This document shows, piece after piece, positions 50,743-58,262 of a DNA stretch of 64,000 nucleotides. The DNA is taken from positions 124,001-188,000 of the forward strand of contig JAJYKS010000001.1 of NCBI GenBank assembly GCA_021788365.1. Direction: 5' to 3'. Origin of the DNA: a bacterium. GTDB lineage: Bacteria > Patescibacteria > Microgenomatia > UBA1400 > UBA12108. Under the pieces are notes generated by a model. The model was not told the origin of the DNA and searched no databases. It worked only from the letters and a program-made list of their open reading frames with translations. A program made the translations under genes and the position numbers. Within the stretch, counting starts at the first letter, position 1. The number at the start of each line of letters is the position of its first letter.

Positions 50743-51942
50743 ATGCTATCTCAAGAGAAGAATATTCCTCTAGAATATCATGGTAGAAGTATAGGCGCGG
50801 CTGACTATGTTGCCGCAGTTTCTGCGGAAAATGTTCACAATATTATTGGACCTCATAATGTTTTGTTACAAGTCAATTATGGATGCTATCTTCATTGTGA
50901 GATGTGTGATCGCCATAAATGGGTAAAGGAAGGGGTCCCCGTAGATGAAACGATGACAACAAACCAGCTGTTGGGATTGGTTGATGAGCTTTCGGCCATG
51001 GGAACCAGGCGAATTACAATTGTTGGAACAGAACCCGTCATGAGGAAAGATTTGACTCTTATGCTCGGGAGAATCAGAGAGAATAATATAAAACCAGAAT
51101 TATATACGGCCGGTATAGTACTATCAGATGAGTTGATTGAGTCGATATTGTTAACATCAACAGATGTGGCATTTTCTTTAGATGGTTTTAATGAGAATAG
51201 CCATAATCGCATAAGAGTCCCAAATAATGAGTTCAATGCCTATGCGCGGACACTAGGTTCGATAGAGCGGTTAACAAAAGCAAGGGCGGCAAAAAATATT
51301 AGCCAAGAAAACGTTAGAATAACGGCAAATTTCACCATTCAACGGAATAACATTAGTGATTTAGCGCTAGTAACACCAGAACAAATTGATTTATGCGGTT
51401 TAGACGTTTTGCGGATGTCTGTGGTACACGGTGAGGGTAGCTATGCTTTAGTAAGTGAAGACATACCGATAATATTAGAGTTTATGCAAAGGATGAAAGC
51501 GAATTCATCGCGTACTGAAATATCATTTTCAAATGCATTGGAATATCTTGCTAACAATTCGCTTACCCCCCAAGATTTTAATGTAAATACTCTTATTCCT
51601 TCACGAATCGCTGATGGCACTAATAAATTAAAGTGCCACATCGCAGAATACAGTACGATGATTGATCCGAAAGGAGATGTCCGTCCTTGCCTGTATTTGT
51701 ATGACGATAACGGTTCGTTTGACTCAAGTGATCGAGATCAGTTTGTGATGGGAAACGTAAAAAATGATTCGTTTAGAGCAATTTGGAATGGTGAAGCATA
51801 TACCACTTTTAGAAGGTCAAAGGAATACCCGGATTTGAAGAGTGGCAGTCGTTGTCGTACATGCGAATACACTGATCAGTTTGAAGAGATGGATCAAATA
51901 ATTGCCTTATCAAAAATTAACGATATTCAGATTGGTTGGTAA
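50743..51942 (+). CDS. Radical SAM / SPASM-domain enzyme
   Basis: 399 residues. Cluster motif CYLHCEMC (C48, C52, C55), a GTEP variant of the GGEP motif (95-98), then a C-terminal SPASM-type region with CHIAEYSTMIDPKGDVRPC and CRTCEY. SPASM enzymes act on peptides, or on carbohydrates/cyclitols (BtrN dehydrogenates 2-deoxy-scyllo-inosamine). Near aminosugar genes the latter is attractive, but both remain open. Followed 2 nt later by a glycosyltransferase gene. Confidence 0.88.
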   Translation: MLSQEKNIPLEYHGRSIGAADYVAAVSAENVHNIIGPHNVLLQVNYGCYLHCEMCDRHKWVKEGVPVDETMTTNQLLGLVDELSAMGTRRITIVGTEPVMRKDLTLMLGRIRENNIKPELYTAGIVLSDELIESILLTSTDVAFSLDGFNENSHNRIRVPNNEFNAYARTLGSIERLTKARAAKNISQENVRITANFTIQRNNISDLALVTPEQIDLCGLDVLRMSVVHGEGSYALVSEDIPIILEFMQRMKANSSRTEISFSNALEYLANNSLTPQDFNVNTLIPSRIADGTNKLKCHIAEYSTMIDPKGDVRPCLYLYDDNGSFDSSDRDQFVMGNVKNDSFRAIWNGEAYTTFRRSKEYPDLKSGSRCRTCEYTDQFEEMDQIIALSKINDIQIGW

Positions 51943-51944
51943 AT

Positions 51945-53129
51945 ATGTTAATCGAAGGCATACACTCGTTTCACATTAACGAATCAGGGGCGCCCACAGG
52001 AGGAGCCGAACGTTATTTAATAGCGCTTCATCAGGAATTACAGGCTTCTGGAAATCCCGCAATATTGATATACGGCCGTAATGAGCCTGGGACTTATCTT
52101 CCGCCTGATGGTTCTACAATTGTAGAAGGAATTGATTTGGCAGATGAGCCAGAATCTTCAAGAGCTGGGTTCCTACAGCTATTAAAACATAATAAACCTG
52201 ATTTAATTCACTTTCATAATCTAAATAACACCTCCCTTATTTCTCAGATGTCTACTACTCAAACAACGGTAAGGACAGTACATGATTCTAGATTATTTTG
52301 TCCAATGGAGTTCAGAATGAAGAATAATGGAGAATTATGTAATGAAGCGGCAGGATTAAACTGTCTTGCTTGTATGAGTGATTTCCAAATGGATAATGAC
52401 GAATCCATTACGAGATTAAAACAAACGATGCAAGAAATTGAAGCTACAAAACAAGTGTCAATTCTTGTAACTCCAAGCAATTATATTAGGGAGCAACTAA
52501 TTCTTAATCAAGTTGACGACTCTAAGATCATAGTTATACCTCCATTCTTATTAAACGAGATAGATACTTCATCTTCACATATGGAGAAAGAAACAACCGA
52601 TGTTCTTTTTGTAGGAAGAATTGTTAGATCAAAGGGACTTCATCTCTTACTCGAAAGTTTGGTAGAGTTGCCGAATGATACAACTTTAACCATCGTTGGA
52701 GATGGACCTGATTTGAATAACAATATCGAACTATCTAGACGATTAAAATTAGGTAACAGGGTAAGCTTTGTTGGATGGGCAAATTCTAACCAGTTGAGCC
52801 ACTATTATCGTCGATCCAAGGTATTAGCAGTTCCATCGATGGGTCCTGAAGCGTTTGGGTTAGTTGGATTAGAAGCTATGGCAGAGGGAAAACCAGTCGT
52901 GGCTTTTGACTCTGGTGGAATTAACCAATGGTTAGTTGATGGCATTAATGGATATTTGGTTTCTAGGGGCAATGTAGAAGATCTGACTGACAAAATTGGT
53001 CGACTAATTAATAATCAGGACTTGAGAAATAGTTTTGGCCATAATGGATTATCCATGATACATGAAACTTTTAATCGGAAAGCTCATGTTGATAGACTTC
53101 TTACTATATACCAATCAATACTCACCTAG
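51945..53129 (+). CDS. GT4-type glycosyltransferase
   Basis: 394 residues, GT-B fold. Acceptor-domain motif GAPTGGAERYLIALHQEL; donor-domain FVGRIVRSKGLHLLLESL, IVGDGPDL and GPEAFGLVGLEAMAEGKPVV (E-x7-E). Third glycosyltransferase of the cluster. A CNEAAGLNCLAC segment supplies extra cysteines of a kind seen in sugar transferases with a small Cys-rich insertion. ATG at 51945 is preferred to an in-frame TTG 9 nt upstream that would overlap the radical SAM gene. Confidence 0.92.
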   Translation: MLIEGIHSFHINESGAPTGGAERYLIALHQELQASGNPAILIYGRNEPGTYLPPDGSTIVEGIDLADEPESSRAGFLQLLKHNKPDLIHFHNLNNTSLISQMSTTQTTVRTVHDSRLFCPMEFRMKNNGELCNEAAGLNCLACMSDFQMDNDESITRLKQTMQEIEATKQVSILVTPSNYIREQLILNQVDDSKIIVIPPFLLNEIDTSSSHMEKETTDVLFVGRIVRSKGLHLLLESLVELPNDTTLTIVGDGPDLNNNIELSRRLKLGNRVSFVGWANSNQLSHYYRRSKVLAVPSMGPEAFGLVGLEAMAEGKPVVAFDSGGINQWLVDGINGYLVSRGNVEDLTDKIGRLINNQDLRNSFGHNGLSMIHETFNRKAHVDRLLTIYQSILT

Positions 53130-53131
53130 TA

Positions 53132-53137
53132 TAAAAT
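53132..53137 (+). promoter_or_regulatory. -10 box of the cluster nucleotidyltransferase gene (leaderless)
   Basis: TAAAAT, 6 nt before the ATG at 53144. Confidence 0.45.
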
Positions 53138-53143
53138 TAGATC

Positions 53144-53863
53144 ATGAGAAAAGATTATTCTTTGGTCGCTAAGGAAGTTGGTAAAGAATACGAGTCTCAC
53201 CCTAACTTAATCGGTATTTTGTGGATTGGCTCCTCTTCTTTTGGGATAACTGATCGCTTTGCAGATATTGATATTCGTTTATTAATTGATAAATCAAATA
53301 AACAATTCCCAATGCAACAATTTGTTAGACATGGAATCAATATTGAAGTAGACGAAATAAGTTGGGATTGGTTGATGAAAAATCATGCCATTGATAGTGA
53401 AGAGCGCTGGATAAGAGAGAAAGGGGTTGTCCTATATGATCCTCATAAGCGAATTGCTAAAAGATACACATTTTTGAAGAGAAAGATGAGGGTTTCAACC
53501 AACAGACAATTATGGGAAGAATTTAAGGATATTTTTTATAGTAACGACATTGAGAATTGTCTAAGGAGAGATGATATTGTTACCTCCACCCTTTATCTTA
53601 ATAGAGGAATCGAAAAGATGCTTAAGTTTATCTTTTTGTTTAACGAGAAGCCCGTCCCACCGTTTAAATGGCGGTGGTATTTTGTACGTCAGGATAAAAT
53701 TCTTCCATCAAAAATAACTGATTTAATGGAAGATATTATAAAAACTAGTGACTCTATAAATAATAAATTGGAAAAATTAATTAGTATAGAAAGAGAGTTT
53801 CAAAAACTGATGATAGCAAAGGGATTTCCCAAAGAGCAGGTTATGGAGCATTGGCGGTTTTAA
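53144..53863 (+). CDS. Nucleotidyltransferase-domain protein
   Basis: 239 residues. WIGSSSFGITDRFADIDIRL (about 27-46) is the GS-x-D-x-D pattern of the Pol-beta nucleotidyltransferase fold, and the C-terminal helical half resembles DUF4037/kanamycin-nucleotidyltransferase-like proteins. It may adenylylate the cluster's product (self-protection) or an intermediate. Converges with the B12-type radical SAM gene (1 nt gap). Confidence 0.7.
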   Translation: MRKDYSLVAKEVGKEYESHPNLIGILWIGSSSFGITDRFADIDIRLLIDKSNKQFPMQQFVRHGINIEVDEISWDWLMKNHAIDSEERWIREKGVVLYDPHKRIAKRYTFLKRKMRVSTNRQLWEEFKDIFYSNDIENCLRRDDIVTSTLYLNRGIEKMLKFIFLFNEKPVPPFKWRWYFVRQDKILPSKITDLMEDIIKTSDSINNKLEKLISIEREFQKLMIAKGFPKEQVMEHWRF

Positions 53864-53864
53864 A

Positions 53865-55394
53865 TCAAACGTTCCATGTTAAATAGGGATGAAAAAGGTC
53901 GATATTTCTGAAAATAGTGCTGTAGAAAATCATAGCTCGTTCATCGTCTCCATCTGCTTCCCTCAGCTTATCCTTTAACCTTGCTTGCAGTGGACTAATT
54001 CTGTGGTTATTACGGTTGAGATAGATTTCAATGTCTCTTCCGAACATTGCCGTCCCCTGGTTAAGCTTATCCTCAATCTCGGCAAGAAGTGGAACCATGT
54101 CATTAAACCCAGATTCGAAATATGGGTGGGTGAAAGCCTGGAAACCATATGATGTAAGGAATTCAGGAGGCACATTTAAGAGCCTACCATTTTGTTGCAT
54201 CTTCTTAAAAACTAGAGTGTCTGGCTCCATCATCATATTAGATACTATGAACCCTGAAGGGTTCAATTCTTGAAGCTGGTCAATCTCATGTCCTATGTTT
54301 TGTCTGCTATGCCAATCGTGACCAATGATAAATGTGGTAGCGATTTTGACACCTGCTGATTGATATTCCTTAATTTCTTCTTTGAGGTCAACATTATCAT
54401 TTTTTGCATATGGATTAAGCATTGATTCAACGCCAATATTGACACAGGTAACACATAAATCTCCCTCAGTTATTTCTGCAGGCGAATATTGTTTTAGTAT
54501 TTTTGAAGATGTGGTAGTAGCAAGTTCGACCGTATATCCTAAGTTGCGGCATCTCTTAAATATTTCTTTCCAAGTGGGAATATCACCCATACCTTGAGGA
54601 TCAGCTAAGGAGAGAGAAATGACTTCATCTTCTTTTCCCAGCATTCTGTGTGCATAGTCTATGGCTGAAATGATTTCATCTGCAGAATGGGGAGCGGTGA
54701 ACTTGCCTTTGAATTGTGCCGTGGCTGGGCAGAAGTCACACTGATAGAAGCACCCATAACTAGACATCATCACGCCTATGGTGCTATTTTTAGCTTGGTT
54801 GCTGTAGGTAGTTTGGGTATGAGATGGTACGACGGATACCTTGAGTGGACGGCTGTCTTCGCCCAATAGCTTTCTTAAATCATCGATTTGGTTACCTTTA
54901 AGTGAGTAGTCTGATAATTGTGAAGTCTCCGGGATGGTAGCGCCAACTGCACCAGCTATTATTTTTATTTCAGGGTGAACTTTACGTAAATGTTCGCTAA
55001 TATCCCGAAAAACGCTATAGCCATTAAGGTAGATGGAAACAACTAAAGCTTTAATGTCTGGCTCATTTTTTAGTGTTTTTTCGAGATTTTCGATTGATAT
55101 AGGATCTCGAATAACGATCCCATCTTTTTGAGTATTTATATTTAAGAAATTACCTGGTGGATTCTCAGGCGCCCACGAAAAGGAAAAATTCTCACCTGCT
55201 TGTCTTTCTTTTAAAGCAGATATGTGTTCTTCTAAGAAATTTGCATCATAGAATTGTGGGTTTCCCCGCTGGATATATTCTCTCCCAACCTGATCAAGGT
55301 ATTCAAGCTGCTTTGCTCTATTAGTTGTATTGTAGTCATACGATTGAGCGACTCCATATGCTATGGGACCTTCAATGACTGTCTCTTTTTGCAT
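53865..55394 (-). CDS. B12-binding-type radical SAM protein
   Basis: 509 residues. N-terminal region (about 1-180) includes a Rossmann-like segment with IKALVVSIYLNGYSVFRDIS and PEIKIIAGAVGATIP, as in cobalamin-binding domains; the DxHxxG histidine motif is not seen, so B12 binding may be base-off without His or absent. The radical SAM core has CFYQCDFC (C215, C219, C222). Chemistry could be methylation, ring contraction or cyclisation. TATAAT (55407-55402, minus) 7 nt before the ATG. Confidence 0.85.
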   Translation of the reverse strand: MQKETVIEGPIAYGVAQSYDYNTTNRAKQLEYLDQVGREYIQRGNPQFYDANFLEEHISALKERQAGENFSFSWAPENPPGNFLNINTQKDGIVIRDPISIENLEKTLKNEPDIKALVVSIYLNGYSVFRDISEHLRKVHPEIKIIAGAVGATIPETSQLSDYSLKGNQIDDLRKLLGEDSRPLKVSVVPSHTQTTYSNQAKNSTIGVMMSSYGCFYQCDFCPATAQFKGKFTAPHSADEIISAIDYAHRMLGKEDEVISLSLADPQGMGDIPTWKEIFKRCRNLGYTVELATTTSSKILKQYSPAEITEGDLCVTCVNIGVESMLNPYAKNDNVDLKEEIKEYQSAGVKIATTFIIGHDWHSRQNIGHEIDQLQELNPSGFIVSNMMMEPDTLVFKKMQQNGRLLNVPPEFLTSYGFQAFTHPYFESGFNDMVPLLAEIEDKLNQGTAMFGRDIEIYLNRNNHRISPLQARLKDKLREADGDDERAMIFYSTIFRNIDLFHPYLTWNV

Positions 55395-55401
55395 GTGGTA
55401 T

Positions 55402-55454
55402 ATTATATACTAACCTTATAAGGTTATATTTATACGTTAAATAAGTCATATACT
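55402..55454. promoter_or_regulatory. Divergent promoter with 16-bp perfect palindrome
   Basis: TAACCTTATAAGGTTA (55411-55426) lies directly upstream of the minus-strand -10 (TATAAT, 55407-55402). On the plus strand TATACT (55449-55454) gives a leader of about 35 nt before the ATG at 55494. The palindrome is a candidate operator for both directions. Confidence 0.5.
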
Positions 55455-55493
55455 ATAGGGAGTTGGGTCAAAGTCAATTTCCAGTCAGAGCAA

Positions 55494-56483
55494 ATGAAAA
55501 AAATAATATCGAACATACCACCGATGGAATGGGGCAGCGCATCAAAACTCATGGATGACAGGCCAGCAGTTCTTATTACCAGCCGTACAGCACTGAAAGT
55601 ATCGCAACCCTTTATAAATAACATTAACATTAATGAAACAGTTATTATTGAAAATAGTCATCGCGAGTATGTAGAGTCAATTCAAATTAAAAGACAGGAT
55701 ATCGCTATAGCCTATTTAGTAGGAGCAGGTCAAGTTAATGATATAGGGCGATATCTATCCTACAAATGGCAATTGCCTGTAATAAGTATTCCTACCGCGA
55801 TAACTGCAGATGCTTTTCTAGTAGATTGTACTGGGTTAAGAGAGAACAGAGGAGTAACGTATCAGCCATCAAAAAGAGCGAATAAAATTGTACTTGATTG
55901 GGAATTGTTAAAAAAAGCACCTTGGAATATCAATGTCAGTGGCTGTGGAGATGTACTATCAATTTTTACTGGACTTTGGGACTGGCAACATTTCGATGAA
56001 TTTTACGATGTGGCTGTAGCAACCGAAGCAAAAGGTATTCTTGATGCTTTAATTAGCCAAAAAAACTCGATCGTTCGGCCTTCTCAAAAAGCATTGGAAA
56101 TGCTCGTGAATTGCTTAGCAATGGAAGTTCAGTTGTGTTATCTATATGGTAATAGCAGGCCAGAAGAAGGTGGTGAGCACTTTTTCGCTTATTGTATAGA
56201 AAACAAGATAGGGCATTGTTTGCATGGTGAGATTGTGGGTTTTGGTATCCTTTTGACAGGCTTCTTGCAAAATCAAGATATAACCCAGATTAAAAACTTT
56301 ATGGATACGATTAGTATGAGCTATTTACCTAGTAATATTAATGAAAAGGTGGTTATAGATACACTAAGAGAACTACCCCAATATGTCAGAGAACAAAATT
56401 TGCGTTCTAGCATCTATAATAATTTTAACTATGATCAATCTAAGGAGAAGATAAAGTCTTTCTTTAAGTTAATAAACCTATGA
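55494..56483 (+). CDS. G1P-dehydrogenase / dehydroquinate-synthase superfamily enzyme
   Basis: 329 residues. LVGAGQVNDIGRYLSYKW (NAD-binding, GAGQ for GGG), IPTAITADAF, SGCGDVLSIFTGLWDW, SRPEEGGEHFF (His229) and HGEIVGFGI (His244, in CLHGE) follow glycerol-1-phosphate dehydrogenase (AraM/EgsA), with Asp106 as the likely third metal ligand. It is clearly not a true AroB. In this cluster it may produce a polyol phosphate or act as a cyclase like the DOI synthases of the same superfamily; the former fits the motifs better. Overlaps queC by 4 nt. Confidence 0.72.
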   Translation: MKKIISNIPPMEWGSASKLMDDRPAVLITSRTALKVSQPFINNININETVIIENSHREYVESIQIKRQDIAIAYLVGAGQVNDIGRYLSYKWQLPVISIPTAITADAFLVDCTGLRENRGVTYQPSKRANKIVLDWELLKKAPWNINVSGCGDVLSIFTGLWDWQHFDEFYDVAVATEAKGILDALISQKNSIVRPSQKALEMLVNCLAMEVQLCYLYGNSRPEEGGEHFFAYCIENKIGHCLHGEIVGFGILLTGFLQNQDITQIKNFMDTISMSYLPSNINEKVVIDTLRELPQYVREQNLRSSIYNNFNYDQSKEKIKSFFKLINL

Positions 56484-57154
56484 ACATTAAAACTAAATTT
56501 AACGAGGAGCTACTAATTGGTTTGGAGCGACAACCAACCAAAAAGGCTGTGCTATTGTTTTCTGGTGGAATTGATAGCACTGCTGCGGGAATTTTACTGA
56601 AAGAAAAAGGCTATCGAGTATTTCCACTATTTATCGATTATGGTCAAAGTTCGTTGGCAGCAGAACAATTAGTTGTTAACAAAATTGCTATCAAATTAGG
56701 TTTTGAGCCTGTTAGAGTCATAACTACTGAATTGCTCAAACAACTAACGAAAAGTAATCTCTTGGGTAAAGAGGCAGTCGATGATAGCCAAGCTTGGGTT
56801 CCAGGAAGAAATACTTTATTCATGATCATTGCCGGCATTTTTGCAAAGCAGGTTGATGCTGACGGGGTATGTATTGGTTATATGCTTGATGACAATTTTG
56901 TTTTTGGAGATAATGATTATTTTCATCATAAGAATGTTGAGCAATTATTATCCAAGTCTTTTTTACAACCAATGGAAGTATTTATGCCTATTGTTAGTTA
57001 CAGGAAAAAGGATTTAGTCACGCTTCTTATGGAGAAAGGCTTGTTAAGTGATACTGTTTCGTGTTGGAATGCTAAAGTAGTTAGGGGTAAGGTGGTTTCT
57101 TGCGGAAGTTGTGCGAATTGTTTAGAGAGAAATAGCTTGTTGGTTGTTAAATAA
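56480..57154 (+). CDS. queC: 7-cyano-7-deazaguanine (preQ0) synthase
   Basis: 224 residues. PP-loop SGGIDST (28-34), the substrate loop WVPGRNT, and a C-terminal zinc site CW...CGSCANCLER typical of QueC. It turns 7-carboxy-7-deazaguanine into preQ0 using ammonia and two ATP. It is separated from folE-queD-queE by about 7 kb and lies on the opposite strand, coupled to the dehydrogenase-like gene by ATGA overlap. Confidence 0.94.
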   Translation: MNIKTKFNEELLIGLERQPTKKAVLLFSGGIDSTAAGILLKEKGYRVFPLFIDYGQSSLAAEQLVVNKIAIKLGFEPVRVITTELLKQLTKSNLLGKEAVDDSQAWVPGRNTLFMIIAGIFAKQVDADGVCIGYMLDDNFVFGDNDYFHHKNVEQLLSKSFLQPMEVFMPIVSYRKKDLVTLLMEKGLLSDTVSCWNAKVVRGKVVSCGSCANCLERNSLLVVK

Positions 57155-57184
57155 AATAAAAATTATAGCTTTATATGTACCGGT

Positions 57185-57562
57185 ATGGCAGAATTTAAAA
57201 TCGAAGTTGGAACACGATTTAAAGTAAATCCGGGAGTTTTTAAGAACTCTGGAATAGAAAGGGTTATCTTAAACCCTAAGCCCCATAACAATCGAGACGA
57301 AATTCTTGCCGCCCTATTTGTATCAGAACCTGACTGTATGTTATATCAGTTTCATGAGTTGTCTGCTGGATATATCTGGAATTTAGGTAAAGTGCCAAAA
57401 TTGTCGAACGACGAAATTATTCGATATCTAGAAACATCTTTGAGAATCGGTAGGATTTCTGCTGGACAAATGAGGGATGTTAAACAACAAATCAGAGATG
57501 GTATATCAAAAAGGAATATTGTAATTCAGCGATTAGATAGCATTTTGGAAAGAGCTTATTGA
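57185..57562 (+). CDS. Hypothetical protein at the right edge of the cluster
   Basis: 125 residues, soluble, not recognised. N-terminal AEFKIEVGTRFKVNPGVF suggests a small beta-domain, with helices following (SNDEIIRYLETSLRIGRIS). A weak TTATAT box ends 8 nt before the ATG. It could be the last gene of the plus-strand arm or an independent gene. Confidence 0.55.
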   Translation: MAEFKIEVGTRFKVNPGVFKNSGIERVILNPKPHNNRDEILAALFVSEPDCMLYQFHELSAGYIWNLGKVPKLSNDEIIRYLETSLRIGRISAGQMRDVKQQIRDGISKRNIVIQRLDSILERAY

Positions 57563-57620
57563 TTGCTCTCCATTAGTCACAATGTGTGCTGTGCGATATA
57601 CTCCTAACTACTAATAAAAA

Positions 57621-58256
57621 TTACTGCAATATTGGCTTTAGGCTAGGCATTCCAACTTGTTTTAGTAGAAGAATATACTTCTTTGCGATTCTATCGAGTT
57701 CCTTCAAGGCGTTGTTGTATTTTTCTAAACTTGGCGGATTTGGAACTGATGGATCCCGATGAGCAATGGCTTTATCGACGTAAGCTTTAATTCCCGAAGT
57801 CGCTTCTGACAATATCTTAATATCTTTGTCTATGATCGCGGGATCTAAGAACTGATCACCAAAATGATTGTTAAACTCTGTTGCCGGTATCCCCCTGATA
57901 AAACCAGCTAATTCAGGATTATCTTTGAGAAGACTTGAGTCGGTGAGCCATTCTTTAACATACCAATCTTTCGTAATCAGTGTGTTATTCTTCCTCATTC
58001 TTAGCAGGAGTTTCATCAGACTTATTTCGGAAGATTTTTGGTCATTAGTAATTTGTCTTCTCACGGAGGTTAGCATGTCAGAGTAATGACTTTTCGTTAC
58101 AGTGGTACGTATATGTGGATCAATATCCGATTCGTGCAATTTTGGAATTGTTATTCTAGTGAAAACATCCTCTTTATAGAGGATGTCTGTTATTTCTTCT
58201 GAAATTATTTCTAGATCGTATTTAAGTTTTTTTATAAATTCTTCTTGCATGCCCAT
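57621..58256 (-). CDS. AbiU2/HEPN-like protein
   Basis: 211 residues, all-helical, with a C-terminal motif KAYVDKAIAHRDPS (about 163-176) like the HEPN domain of AbiU2-type proteins, where the His is part of the RNase site; here the Arg of the R-x4-6-H pair is not evident upstream. AbiU proteins belong to abortive-infection systems. It is the last gene of the leftward helicase-nuclease operon, starting 6 nt after the RecB-like gene. The start may be 58256 or 58250. Confidence 0.5.
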   Translation of the reverse strand: MGMQEEFIKKLKYDLEIISEEITDILYKEDVFTRITIPKLHESDIDPHIRTTVTKSHYSDMLTSVRRQITNDQKSSEISLMKLLLRMRKNNTLITKDWYVKEWLTDSSLLKDNPELAGFIRGIPATEFNNHFGDQFLDPAIIDKDIKILSEATSGIKAYVDKAIAHRDPSVPNPPSLEKYNNALKELDRIAKKYILLLKQVGMPSLKPILQ

Positions 58257-58262
58257 AAAAAC

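Noticed and set aside
55494..56483. Assignment as 3-dehydroquinate synthase (AroB)
   Set aside because: Has the EHFF and LHGE pattern of G1P dehydrogenases, not the GHTxGHA block of AroB; no other shikimate genes nearby.
43214..57562. dpd-type 7-deazaguanine DNA modification system
   Set aside because: No TGT-like dpdA or dpd partner proteins were seen; sugar and aminotransferase genes are interleaved instead. It stays possible if dpdA lies beyond 64 kb.
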